A stretch of 64,000 nucleotides of DNA, from positions 310,001-374,000 of the forward strand of contig JALLLS010000031.1 in NCBI GenBank assembly GCA_025094145.1, written 5' to 3'. The stretch is from Spinellus fusiger. Taxonomy: Eukaryota > Mucoromycota > Mucoromycetes > Mucorales > Phycomycetaceae. Both the position numbers and the translations under genes were made by a program. This document shows, in pieces, positions 10,429 to 23,300 of this stretch; position 1 is the stretch's first letter; every line of letters begins with the position of its first letter. Under the pieces are notes generated by a model. It was not told the DNA's origin. It did not search any database and saw nothing but the letters and a program-made list of their open reading frames with translations.

Positions 10429-13400
10429 TGATTATTCATACAAGTAGAAAATAACGAGACTGAACAAAGATAATTTTTATTAAGTGATGAGTGGTTCCTT
10501 ATTTATACTTTTTGTGGGTGCTTATCCTTCAGTGGCATTCTACCTTTTGGTAGTTCATGATTAGTTCATGGCATGGCGTATTGATAGATACATCTGTATG
10601 GTTGGTTCATTGAATAAGCACACCATTATAGAGCCATCTATTATGTGTCTTCACTTTAATTGCCTTTGATAGGTCTTATTTTATCCACTAAGGATTTATA
10701 GATGAAGGCAACTCTTATTAAGTGTCCGATAGTATATTGAGCTTAGAAGGTTGATTTGTAGTTACGACCGATCAGTGAGATTGATACAGAGATGTACTAT
10801 AGTACTTGTGTGCACTCAAGCTTTTATAAAGTATTCTGAATGTCACAGCATACTACTCATGTTGACCAATTCATAGAGAATCTTTAGACTAAAGCCGGAA
10901 CACAACAGAGAGACATGAAATTTTTTTTTCATGGTGATTCTCTGTGGCCATCCCAAAAAACTTAACACTTGTCTGTTTATTCTGCAAACAATCTTTGTTT
11001 TCCTAATCATTTATTTCTGAACGTGCTCACTGTACTTCCAAACTTAGTGCATATCACTTGCTTGTTGAAGAATTCTTGGGTTGTCCTCGTCTATTGTAAC
11101 TTTTTTTTTTTTTAAAAAAAAAAAAAGATTGATTTGAGTTCTATAACAAATGGTATGCTGTTGATAAAATAAAATAAAATATCTCAAAATGCAAAAGAGT
11201 GTATTCTTTCTCACTTTCTGGCAGTTTTTTTCTCTCTTCAAATATCACATTCACACTCACCAGAAACTGTGGATCCTGATGCATTCCTTTTATTTCTATA
11301 GCTTAGTGTTGACATGATGAAATAACTGTCCGGATTGAAAAGATGAATCAATGTCCCAAATCTCTAACAGTAGTGACTACAGTCTTATTTATGACAATTT
11401 GTATATCCATAATATGAATGATGCTTGTGGTTAGCTATGCATAACATTGATAGATGGCGATTGTCTCAAAAGACCTAGTGGTGAAGCAGTGCCATCAATC
11501 AAACAGAGAATAGTGCGGCAAATCATAATGAGTCTCACAATTTGTCACGTTATTCTTTTCTCTCTGAACCTCATTGTCACATTCCTATTTTATTGTAACC
11601 TTTGTGAACCTGTGCTTTGATAAAGTATTATTGAGCAGGGTGCATCATACTCACTGTGAATTGTTTTAATTTCCAGTGATAGAAATACAAATTAAAAGAA
11701 AAGAGCAGTGTAATAAGACAGATGAGTCTAGAAAGAATAGGATCATCAGATGCCAAAATAGGAAGTCTTATTTGATTGAGGTGTGATATCCGATTCACGA
11801 TGCTCATCTTGTTGGGTCAACGTACCCATTCTCTCTTAATGCCCTCACAGTGCTGAGATAACTGAGAAGGAAATACAAAAGAGGAGATACACTCACTATG
11901 TTTGCAAAAGAGTTTCTTTCTATGCCACTGTCTTTTTCTAGTGGCATAGGTGTTCTGTTCTTCCATCAAAGGACATACTTATTACTGTGGGAACATAATA
12001 ATACACAGTGATTCCTAGTCACTGCATCAGGCCAATCAGCATACAGAATCCAATGAAGTTTTTTCTCACTTGATTCTACCCCTATAACAACCACCCACAG
12101 CTGTTCTTATTTTCAATCATCGATTCGCGTGATTTACTCAGCAGCCACCCTTAAGTCATAGACTCCTATTTCTTACTATAGCCAAAAGAGTATAAGTACC
12201 TGTTTTATGTCTATGCCTTTTTCTTCTTCTTTCTCTTTCTCTTCCTATTTACCATTTCAAACATTATATAAGGCTAGGAGGGTTGATTCTTAATATGAAA
12301 ACTCTCTGGTCTGAATGGTGTTTGTTATATGTGGCTTAATCTACTCTCTGGCCTATCAATTCCACAGCGTACCTTTAGGACATGTGGTTGATAGCCATAG
12401 ACTGCGGGTATCTTTCCTTCTCTCTGCAGTGTTGACGATGTGGTCGTTAGACATGGCTATTCTTTTACATTATAAGTATCCTGTCTGTTCCCCTCCATCC
12501 TAGGCATTGTAGAGGTTGTGATAGATGGACTGCATTGTGGCTATTATATGCGGTAGATACAAGTAGGTAGCTCCAATACTTGTAGGCTCAGGATTTTTAA
12601 GGTTCGCCCTTTTTTGCCTGGTCCCATTGTTGCAGGTAGCGCAGCAATGTCATAAACAATTAAGAAAATGATAATAAGCAGTCTATTGCACTGTGGCTTT
12701 GTTATATCTATATCCATAATGAAGATAGAGTAGTTATAATAATAAACAGTGAAGAAGTGTGTGTATATTTTACTTGCTAGGTGGACTCATCACACTGCTT
12801 GACTTTGTAAAGGGCCTTTTTATTTTATTTTATTTTTGGTAAATAGACAGTGAGTGCCGCTTTAACTCTCAGTCTTACAGCAAACAGAGTCCAGCCTGCC
12901 TTGCTTATCTGCGTACTTCCAATGGCCACTGCAGATTAAAATGCTGTGTCTGTTGAGTACGGTGTGTGCCCACCGCACAATCACGGCTCCTCCGCTAATA
13001 CCAGGCACTGTTTGCTATAGACACCCTTAAAAACAAACAAACAACACCCGCACTGCACTCGCACTCGCACCTGAGCCTGTACTGTCTTTAGTCAACACAA
13101 CGCACTGAGTTCAACAACAAGTCATCCCTCATCCACTCACTAACATAGACCTAGAGTTATTTTTGTTTGGAAAAGAAGTTGTTCTTTGAGAAGCGTCATC
13201 TAGATCAACGTCATGAGTCATCTAGAAACACAGCTCAGTTGTTTGAGTCTATCACTGCTTATTGCTCGTTGCACTGGGATATACACTATGCTATTCTCTT
13301 TACGGCTTTTCTTAATACACACCACAGATACCCTCAGAGAAAAGATAGACTCTCTACCACCAGTCTCATGGCAACTCAACACCCACCACTCGAGTCTTAC

Positions 13401-14419
13401 CATGGACTTTTATCAGTAACTCCTGTGTGTGCAATCGCTGTTGGTTATCCACAGACAAGAGTGGATTTAGGCCACAACAACACACTCTTTCTGTTATCTT
13501 TCAATGTCGACGGTGTCTTTCTAGTAAACTCATTCTGTTCCTATCGTCAAGCAGTATTCATCATATCACATTGCTTGGACTGGCCATGTTCATTCTCTAT
13601 TACTTGTCTTTTGGCTCTTCACTCTACAGTCATAGTTAAGGAAGAGTCAATCCAGTTCTTTTTATTTTATTTATATCAGTACTTACAGACATACGATCAA
13701 TAGAGATGACTTTGAATCAGAATCTGTTGGCTATCCAAGAAGAGTGTTGTGTATTGCTACTGGATAACTACTACAGTGGGTACTCAAGACACTTTTTGGT
13801 AGTTGTCCGGAGCAGATGGTACACTCCATGACATCTTTTAATTGATACAGGTATAAACACCTGCCAAGTGTTAGAGACAGACAGTGAGTAATAGGTAGTG
13901 TGCCTTGGTATCGGATAGTATAAGAGTACTTGGCAGAGGAAACAGACATCAGACTACTTTGTTTATTTAATATATCACAAAGCCATCTGTACTGTGCAAT
14001 GAGTCTTCAATCTATATCTGTCTGACAAGGATAAATGAGCAATAAGAGCTGTAGTGCATTCCTATGCTATTGCAACACTTGTGCCAAGATGTCATCTCAT
14101 GCTACTGGTATGGATCTGCTCTGGTGACATTTACATTGGAATAGTGAAACCACTGATGTGTAGCCAATACTTTTGTTTTGCTTACGATTGAGATGTCACT
14201 GTCAACTCTTCATCATGTCATTGACATCTCACTGTTTTTTACATCCCTCAAGTTGTTTCTTTTAGACTGTCATTAGTAGTCTGTTTATGATACACATGTT
14301 CTCTTGTATTGAATTCTTTACACTGTTAGTGAAGAATCCTCTCTACTGGATATACATTCTGTGTCTTCACTTGTTGGTTTATCTGGTACTTATCCAGAAC
14401 ACAGACATCTGTTGGTAGA
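10429..14419 (-). mobile_element. ~4-kb LTR-ended repeat element, copy B (inverted relative to copy A)
   Basis: This is the complete copy, 3991 bp, in minus orientation. Its LTR-like block is 10429-10907 and its outer end (TCTACCAAC on the minus strand) is at 14419. Positions 10429-12820 match the reverse complement of copy A essentially perfectly. From 12820 to 14360 the match continues but with many single-base deletions relative to A and C, which break every long frame differently. No clear target-site duplication is visible. As in the other copies, no retroelement enzyme is encoded. Confidence 0.8.
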
Positions 14420-14456
14420 AGACTGTTTTATCCAAACTAAAGAATAAAAAAACTAT

Positions 14457-14568
14457 AGAATGACAGGACTTTATCTAAGAATAGATTGCTTTTATCTTGT
14501 GGAATATACACTATTTATATACTAATCAATTGCCGTAGTTACACTTATGTGCTTCTTGTAGTTGGGTC
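14457..14568 (-). repeat. LTR-like fragment of a second family, right of copy B
   Basis: Partner of 10312-10425, with the same orientation and similar length at clearly lower than perfect identity. Again a TATA-like box and AATAAA-like signals appear in order on the minus strand. The pair may be remains of an older element into which copy B inserted. Confidence 0.45.
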
Positions 14569-17500
14569 TACACACATGACCCTAATCACTTATTATTATT
14601 GATACAATTGATTAGTATTACTTATATTAGACATATCTCTGGATTGACTTTGGATACAACACACGTCTTTAGCTAATGAATTCATAAAGTTATAACACTA
14701 TTAAGATAAAGTATGAGTCTGAAAAAGAAAATCAGCATTTGAAAAAAGAAAAAAACGGTTACTTTTGATGGGTCACCATACAATAAACAGATAACTATAT
14801 CTAGAGACATATTTAGGTTGTATCTGTTATTCTCTTTACAAACAAGAGCTTTGTAAAGTACTTTGTTATATTTTACATCCAGCATACAAGATTACATGCA
14901 TCAATAGTCTGATAAACAAAGGTTCTTTCTATTTAAATACCATGTGTATGATATATAGATAGAATTGAATGTAGTATAGGCTTTTATCAATAATTACATG
15001 GTTAGTATATGAAATATCTTTCAATTACTGTATCTCTTTCAGAATATTTATCATTTAAATTATGAATAATACAGCAATGAGCAGCTAGAATGATCAGTTG
15101 AACTCTTCAAATTGTCATTGTGCCAGATAGATGTGTGATACATTTACCAGCAGTGCACACATACCAGTGCAATTGTGAGCGGCATCAAATTTGGACTGCC
15201 GAAATAATGTTGATTTTTATATACCAATTAACGTTTTTTTGTGTATTATTAGACATCTTGGGCCATAATATCTTATCTTTTGATATAAACTCACTTTTAT
15301 TGTTAAAAAAAAAAGGTCTTATGATCAGTAGAATCAAGTGAGTTTTTTTGTCATCATGTAAGACATATTATGGTGATAGTTATATTGTGTCTGGTGTGGC
15401 ACTTGAATTGTACATAGGCATGCTCTTTAATCATTGAATCAATTGTAGCCGCATACAATTACTTTCAATTTTAATAGTTGTGCTACTCTCGTATTGAGAA
15501 GTAAAAGGAGTTGATAGTATAGGAGACTAAGTATTTTAGATCTTGAGTTTGTTGAAGATGTTGAAGAATTGTGTCAATGCATTTAAAGAGACACTGATAT
15601 TGTAATCTCAATTAGCATGGTTTATTATAGTATACGATTAGCTAAGAAAATTATAGCATATATATTTGATAAATGTAGCTCTTTATTACCAAACACACAT
15701 CTTGTTCTTAGTATTATGAACATTATTATGAAATAATCCCACTTGAAAAACTATTATAAACAGGTGTAATACACTATATTCAATAAGAGCTAGCATTATT
15801 GTTTGAAATGAGGCGTACACAGAAATATAAGCCTTTATATAATCAAGATTGAGTCTGATCCTGTCATAATTTTTGAAGTAGATCCAATCTCCAATAAGTA
15901 TGTGGGTATTCTCACTGCTAGAATAAGAGCAAAAACATTACTCCGCGATTGATGCCTATGGTGCCACAATTAATTACAGGTTACTTTGATAACAAATACT
16001 TTCACGTTTTTTTTTATAAAATAAAACAACACATACTCATTTCTTTCTCTGCTAATTATACAAATACTATATCACTTAGACGCATAAGGTTGTAGCACCA
16101 AGGAAGTGAACTGTACTGGTTAAAAAAGGAATATTGTTCTCAGTTTGATTATGGGGCTGAGAAAATACGTAAAAAATAGGGGGTGTCACGTGTGTGATAG
16201 ACTCTCTAGCTGTGCTTACACACGATGTTTGTTGTCTGATGCCTTTGCTGTTTTATTCCTACCACCTTATTCACTATTACTTTATGGATTGTATTGGTTG
16301 TAATCCAAGTGTAGTATATTTTACTATAGAACAGGTATGTAAGCTAAACACATATTGAACAATCGATCTAAACTCAGTCTTTTTACTATTAATTCTCTTG
16401 CTGAATGTTGGATTAGTCACGTGGATAACTTATCATCCTTGAGCTTATCGTATGTTCTGTAGAATCTAGACAACATATCTACCATACATTTGATATACAC
16501 TGTTGCCATTGTATTACTGTTTTGTGTTGTGCTTAGTCTGAAGAGTATTGACTCTTGTTCTGGTAGCTTTTCTCTTGAAAGTGTAGGCTATAAAGCCATA
16601 AATAAGCATATATTATAGAGAACACCACAAGTTAAACAAACCTTCCAAAAAGGCGGCTTAAATACGTCCAGCGCAGATAAAAAATTGGGGAGAGCACTGG
16701 GGCCCTGAGGCCCTGGTATTACACTTGTACTAATCCAGAAATCATCATTATTACGCGGTGCGATCTTCTGCGGTAGAATCTGATCCTAAACAGACAACTC
16801 TATATAAGGTACTACACAGATTGATGGTGCTGGTACAAGTGACTCCCCGCCCTATTTTTATTTTATTCTAATAAATATCAAAGTAAAATATAGTGTGTCC
16901 TATTGATTATGGGTAGTCTTTGACCGATTTCTGACTCTTACGCACACACTCTACACAAATATCCTTTTATGGCAGTCATTCTTTATATAGAATATCTCTT
17001 CCACCTTTCCCATAGACCCGATTTTTATCATTAGTATAGCATGTACCTGCTTAGGTTGTCTGAGTTGTCTTATTTATACTCTAAAACACTACTGCTTACT
17101 ATAAGAAACACATATTACACTGTAAAGAGACTTCTTTCTTTGATTTGATGATGATGCCAGGACACTGATACATGGACTGTGTTATATACAAGAGACCTTG
17201 ACCAGTCATACAAAAGCGTGTGTTTTATTTCCATTCATAAGGAATCACTGTTCATCTCACGCAAATGTACTATGATTATTGCTTATGTTGAGTGTATGCA
17301 GTGAATTTTACTATACAGCATCACAACTTAAGACTGAATACACCAAGTGGAAGTTTCACTTTAATTTATGAACTAAAAAACCGCACTGGTAACCATTATA
17401 GGTGAATAGATAGTGCATTTTATATAGCGTGGCTTTCTATGTCTGTAAGAATATCTTAGTCTTACCTGTAATGAAGCAGTTGGGAGTGTATATAAGAGCT

Positions 17501-18199
17501 ATCAAGTAGGTATTCAAAGAGTACAGTGGTTTCTAGAGCAGAAGTAGTTGAGAAATAATTATACAAGAAGATAGATAAATAATGATAAAGAAATTTGCAT
17601 CTTTAAACATGAGTCTAGTTAAAGTGTGAAAGATCAAGATTGTTCATCTTTGTAAAGATACATAGATTATTTTCTAATCACTCAAATAAACTCATGCCAA
17701 TATTCACTCTCTGTCTAGACAGTATGTTTTTATTTATTTAGATAACTCTTTGTTTTTTAGGTTACTATGTGCTATGCAAGAGTTTGATAGTCTAGTGTAT
17801 TTTTCCGAGTATTCTTTTGTCACCAATACTTTATATTTTTTTAGTATTTATTATGTGACAAATATTCCTATAAGTTCCAGTAGTGTTTCTCTCTTTCTTT
17901 CTTTCTTTCTCTCTCCCTTTCTCTCTAAATGTGTAGAATACACAATAACAACTAACATGTTCCACTTTCAGAATCTTTGTATTATTCTATACTATCAGTT
18001 TACTTTATTATATTTGAGTGAGAATATGACAGCCATTGATGAGCAAGTAGAGAACAGGAATTTTTTAAATTGTGTAAGCCAAACGACAATCTCTTGAACT
18101 TTGAGATCACTATAATGAGTTATGAATGGCTTAATTTCCCATCAGAACTATATTAATACAGTGAGTGACAGAAAAGGGTTCAAGATTTAGATTCCATGA
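14569..18199. other. long AT-rich stretch without supportable gene; GC-richer patch at ~16640-16850
   Basis: Open frames (15120-15341, 17750-18097) lack recognisable domains. The second contains a CTTT/CTCT pyrimidine run near 17885-17930, typical of intergenic or intronic DNA. A patch around 16640-16850 is noticeably richer in G and C than its surroundings but carries no frame or RNA I recognise. Confidence 0.4.
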
Positions 18200-18628
18200 T
18201 GATATTATTCGGACAGGTAAAATAACAAGACTGAACAAAGATGATTCTTATTGAGTGAGAAAAGGTTTCTTATTTATACTTTTGTGGGTGCTTATCCTTC
18301 AGTGTATTCTACCTTATGGTTGGTTTATTAGTTAAGCACTCCATTATTGAAACCATCAGTTATTATTAGTCTTCACTCAGTTAACTCTGATAGACCATTA
18401 TTGCTCTGTTAAGATATATAGATAATAGACAATAGAAGCTCTTGTTAAGTGTCTGGTGGTACATTGAGCCTAGGTGATTTGTAGTTACAACCAATCAGTG
18501 AGATGATACAGAGATGTACTATGGTACTTGTGTGCACTCAAGCTTTCATAGAAGATTCTGATGTCACAGCACACTACTCGTGTTGACCTATTCATAGAGA
18601 ATCTTTGGATTGAAGTCGGAACACGACA
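18200..18628 (-). repeat. LTR-like block (429 bp), minus orientation
   Basis: On the minus strand it starts TGTCGTGTTCC and ends CCGAATAATATCA. It keeps the TATAAATA box and AATAA signal of the family. It lacks the 4-kb element body. The next about 30 bp outside its start (ATTCTAGTCACTGATGATG on the plus strand) are shared with the fragment at 45.4 kb. Both therefore carry some identical sequence beyond the block, which a simple solo LTR would not. Confidence 0.65.
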
Positions 18629-18739
18629 CAATGTCTTAATTCTAGTCACTGATGATGCCAGTGATTGAGTGAAATGGTGTAAAGAACAATAAATTAGTCA
18701 TAACAAAAATGAACAAACACCTCACAAATAAACACTCAC

Positions 18740-18900
18740 CCCAAGTTCCTGGCATCCAGTCGACTTTTTCTTGTTCTCCTAGTTGTAAGCCTTCTGACTC
18801 CACTTTTAGTGTTAACAATTCAGTAACAATCCCAATTTTCTCTGGCAACTTTGTATGTGGAGGTGAACCAGTACATGTAGAATATGTCAACAGTTTAATG
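18740..18900 (-). pseudogene. single exon-like fragment next to an LTR-like block
   Basis: On the minus strand an open segment (residues like KLPEKIGIVTELLTLKVE ... GEQEKVDWMPGTW) ends at a good GTGAGT donor at 18739. No matching next exon follows; instead the LTR-like block begins at 18628. This looks like a gene piece cut by transposon insertion. The family is not recognised. Confidence 0.25.
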
Positions 18901-19439
18901 AACCTCAAAGTATATTTACAGCTTATTTTTATTTTTATTTATTTATTAGCCTAAAAATCATCTGAATCAAACTCAAACTTCACACCCTTTACTAATAACA
19001 AGGTAAATGAACATTTATCAGTGTAATTTCAATAATAGAGACTATCCTCTATCAAAAAAGAAAGAAAAAAAGATTTGTTATTATATTTACTCTTAAGTGT
19101 ATAATATCTTTCTATATTCATTGTAGACAAAGGTAGATTATATAAACAATATTATTTGTGTCTATTTTTTTTTACAAGCACAAGTATGTATTTGTATATA
19201 AAATTGCTATTTATTTTGTTTTATATGTGTTTTTATATATATTAATAGTTGAATAAATAAGTATAACATGTAAACATAAAGGTATTTCTAATAAATTCCA
19301 TATACCATGTTTTGTCCTTCACTACTTTAATATGTTTATAAGGTGATATCCAAAAAGTAATTACATTTTTTTATTTTTCAAATCTCAGGATATTTTTATA
19401 CAAAGAAATAAAACACTTTCTTTTTCTTTTTCATAATAA

Positions 19440-20215
19440 TTCTTTTCTTATAATGTCTTAATCATACAACACCATGAACATTTTCACCAGAATCACCTAT
19501 ATGTATATGAAATATACTAGCTTCGATACTTGCTCAGCCATCCTGCACGAGGTGCTGAACATAAACACTATCATGGCCAAGGTATCTTGTGTGTTCAACA
19601 TGCCTAATTCTACTGTGAGAAACATAGTGAAACACTTCCAGAAGACAGGCTCAGGAATACATTTATCCAAGATTGTCCGAATAAAAAAAGTTGGTCAATA
19701 GGACCTTCTGGTGGCTGAAAAGAACACCAGTGAGTGATCCTCAACAAACCAAAGAAGCCATCATGGCAGTTATGGCCATCAAGGTATTAAGGAAGACTAA
19801 AGAAATGCCTTGACGAAGTAGGGTTATATTTATTTAGTTTAGTAGTAAAGTCTGTTCTTAACAAGAAAAATATAGAGTATTGACCCTAGAGGCCCGAGAA
19901 TATATCAATTGAACTCATGAACAATGGCAAAAGATAGTCTAATTCAATGATTCCAGAGTAGGTCCAATGATCTATGAAAAGAGTGTCAAATCCAATAAGC
20001 AACATAGTATGATCCTCCATCCCGAGAATGTTCTAAAGACAAATAGGCTTAAAAGTGGCAGAGTAATGGTATAGGTTTGTTTCAGTGGGAAGGTTGCCCT
20101 GATACTGAAGTGGGATAAAGTATCAAAAGAAGTGAGACACCCTCATTGCCAGTATGAGACGGAGATGTCAAGCAGTGATAGATGTCAGTAACTAAAAGTG
20201 ATAATTAATTAGCAT
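19440..20215 (+). mobile_element. Tc1/mariner transposase relic, family 1, internally deleted
   Basis: The N-terminus is readable (from 19474, a helix-turn-helix-like segment with FNMPNSTVRNIVKHFQKTG) and matches the copies at 4330-5340 and 50862-51960. After a stop near 19700 the frame is shifted repeatedly. The middle, including the DLNPI region, is missing or degraded. The C-terminal end (AVIDA-type ending) is recognisable near 20180. It lies just downstream of the armadillo/SPRY gene end. Confidence 0.65.
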
Positions 20216-20393
20216 TACAATAAAACTACTTTGTATTATAAACACTCTTCTCTCTATCTAATAAAATTATAACACTATTAAGATGAGAAATAAAACTAAA
20301 AAAAAATCTACATTCTTTAAAAAAAAAAGTTTTTTTCCCCATCATTTTAGATAGAAAAAATTTCAAACAAGATTTTAATAAGAATTTTTTTGT

Positions 20394-23300
20394 TTAATTT
20401 CCCAAAAGTTGGTCGAGATATCTGTATACCACACCTCTTGAACTAGTAGTGTTCGCTTTTTTCCAACAAAAAGGTTCATCACCATAATTTATATAAGATT
20501 TTAGACATCCGATTTCAAAAGGTATAAGTGGTTTAAAATCGTCATCCTTTTGAAAACCCACAATATCTATATGAAAAGGATAAGATATGCATACCAATGA
20601 CTAGGAAAAATAGAGAAAATAGACTTACATGTAACTTTTCCATTGAATGTTATGCCTATATGACTTGGGTTTTCAGCGTAGTACATGCCAACTATGTCTC
20701 CATCTTTCAAAGAAAGAGAAAGTGGCACACTTTTTCCCTCATCTCTATAATGAACAACCGCTTGTTGATTTTTGGGACAGTATTCTAATCGAACATCTAG
20801 ATATGTAACGCATTTAAATCCGATAGAAACATAGTCATGTATTATCTGAAGATTTTCAGGTTCCCCAATGCCTGAATACCCTTGTCCAGAAGATTCAAAG
20901 TCCATGAGTTCATCCTCACTCGTGTTAAAGGTAAGAGTCACTTCAAAGTAAAGACAGCGATTTACTTCCAAATCACTAGAGTTTGGCTGTCTAGAGACTA
21001 ACGTTGCCTTTTGCTCTGGTATATCGAAATAAAGGCTTTGGGGGGAAGTTTTTTCTTTTGCAGTGGAGGAATGGTTCCACTGGTCTGAACAATCCACAGG
21101 CTTTAAGTTGGGCTCTTTACTGCCATTATTGATTACATCAACTGTCAGTGATTCCAATGATTTTTTAAGACTAAAGTCTTGCAATAAAGATATGTCACTT
21201 GGGTAGTCATTAGAGACGCTAGAAATGGATTGTAAGGCACATATCTGAGGAGATGGTAACTTTGTACAAGGAGCTGCTTGTATCAAACTAGCAATAGGTA
21301 TGTGTTTATCTGGCAGAAATCTATATATATATATATATATAAAGATGAGATGACTCTTGATCAGTATTTTCTTTAACTATAGAAAGTCTACAAATACACC
21401 TACGACAATTGATCAAGAGTACCACCGAATCGAAATTGAATTTCTTGGTTTGTGGATAAAGAAGCAGCCTAGAATATGAATTCAATGATAATGACAAGCG
21501 TCATAGAAACAGGACCACTTACTGGATACCATCCTTTCTCACAATCAACCCCAGTAAAAGTTATACCCATATCGTTTCCATTACGATAATACCGCAGCTC
21601 ACCCAATAATAAGTCAATAACACAAGTGATTACATCTCCTGTAGCCCATAATTGACCATACTCGCCTAGCTAATAGCGTGTTTGTTTGGTTGGTTAGTTT
21701 ATTAGTGAAAAGAAAGAAAGAAAAGAAAAGAACAAACACTGACACCTACTGTTTTTATATGTTTACCATGCCATTTCTTTTCACGGTATCCATCATAGCC
21801 ATAAGAATGATCATCATCTCCTACACCAGTACCTCCTTGAGGATCAAACTGAAATTCACTCGAAACCCAACCGATTTGTATCAACCCATCTGTTTTGAGA
21901 ACCACTTCATAACAATAGAATCTTGAGTCATCATTGATTGTATTGGACAAAACAGGAGTACTATGGGTACATATCACGGTCTCAAAAGTCCACGACTCAT
22001 TTCTTACACGCAATTTAGTTTCGTAGTCCAAAATACAGTAGGGTGTCCGTTTATCGACATCAATTTCTACAAATCCAGCACCAATGCTACGCTGGGGTTC
22101 ATTACGGGCAATAGATGTACCATGGGACAAGACAAGACGAGCATAAAATAAAAATGAACCTTTTGGAGCCATTGAAAATTGGGTACGTTTCCAAAATACA
22201 GCGATCAATGTTTGTAGTGAGCTATGTGGAATATTTAAAGTAGCCGAATCTATAGATCCATTTTTTTTTCAAATGAAAATGAAAAATAAGATAGTGAAAA
22301 AGATACATTGACATTTCATAAGAACAAAAGTTTGAGTTGTGAGATAAACTATTTACTTTTCTTTTTTAAATTGATTTACCTGCATTGACTAGTTCACCGA
22401 TACAGGACAAGGTATGATCAGCAAGAAGTCGACAGTTTTCAAAGAGATAAATCAGCACTTCTATGATATTCATTTCCAGAATCAAGTAGATCCTTATAGA
22501 ATCTAATACACAAACACATAGCAACCATCAGTTTCTACACACACACACACACACACAAAATAGCAATAACACTACTCGTTAGACATACCATAACGAAATA
22601 AAGAACGAAGTACTAAAAGTGCTCGAAGGGCAAATCCAGTGTACATTTTTATGTTTTGACAAGGACGTCGAAACGAAGGTCCACCCGTAGGATAGGATGT
22701 GTCTCCTTCATGCTCATCCTCTGACTTTGTAGGAGCATTAGGATCACTGTTTGACGAAACCTTTCCATTTAAACTTGTAGTATTCTCTCTATATTCAGGA
22801 TTGATTTTCACTGAATGGCGAATCCACGAGAGTAACTCCTGATAGGCATCCCTTGCTGTGCTTTCATTCATTTTCTCAAAATCAACCTTGGTACTGTACT
22901 GAGTTGTCCAAGGATCAAGCACAGGGTAAAGAGACATCAGCACAAGGGTCTCAACATGCTCTCGTAGAGTGTCAGTCAGCATTCCGGTGTGTTGCACTGG
23001 TATTATGTTTTGAGGATTACGGGATGACTGGCGTGCATCGTCAAGGCGAGTTTTAAGCACTTGTCCTGCCAATGCCTCGTTCTCCAAAAGAATTTTTAAT
23101 GCGCTAAGAGCCCCCATGAAACGAAGACGTGAGGCAGCTGGGATTTGAAAGTTCATAAAGTAAAAAAATCCTTCCTGAGTAGAAGACTCATAAGGTATGG
23201 ACTCTAAACTAGAAGACCGAGACAAGATGTGGGGTCTTTGCAGTGGGTTGGTGGAAACAAGGGAATGACCATTCGATTCGGATTCTACTGCGTGTCGACT

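Noticed and set aside
10429..14419. Helitron
   Set aside because: The outer end begins TC, but the other end is AATAATCA without CTRR or a hairpin, and no Rep/helicase sequence is present.
17750..18097. 115-residue plus-strand frame
   Set aside because: It contains a CTTT/CTCT run and lacks any recognisable motif; composition is that of the flanking non-coding DNA.
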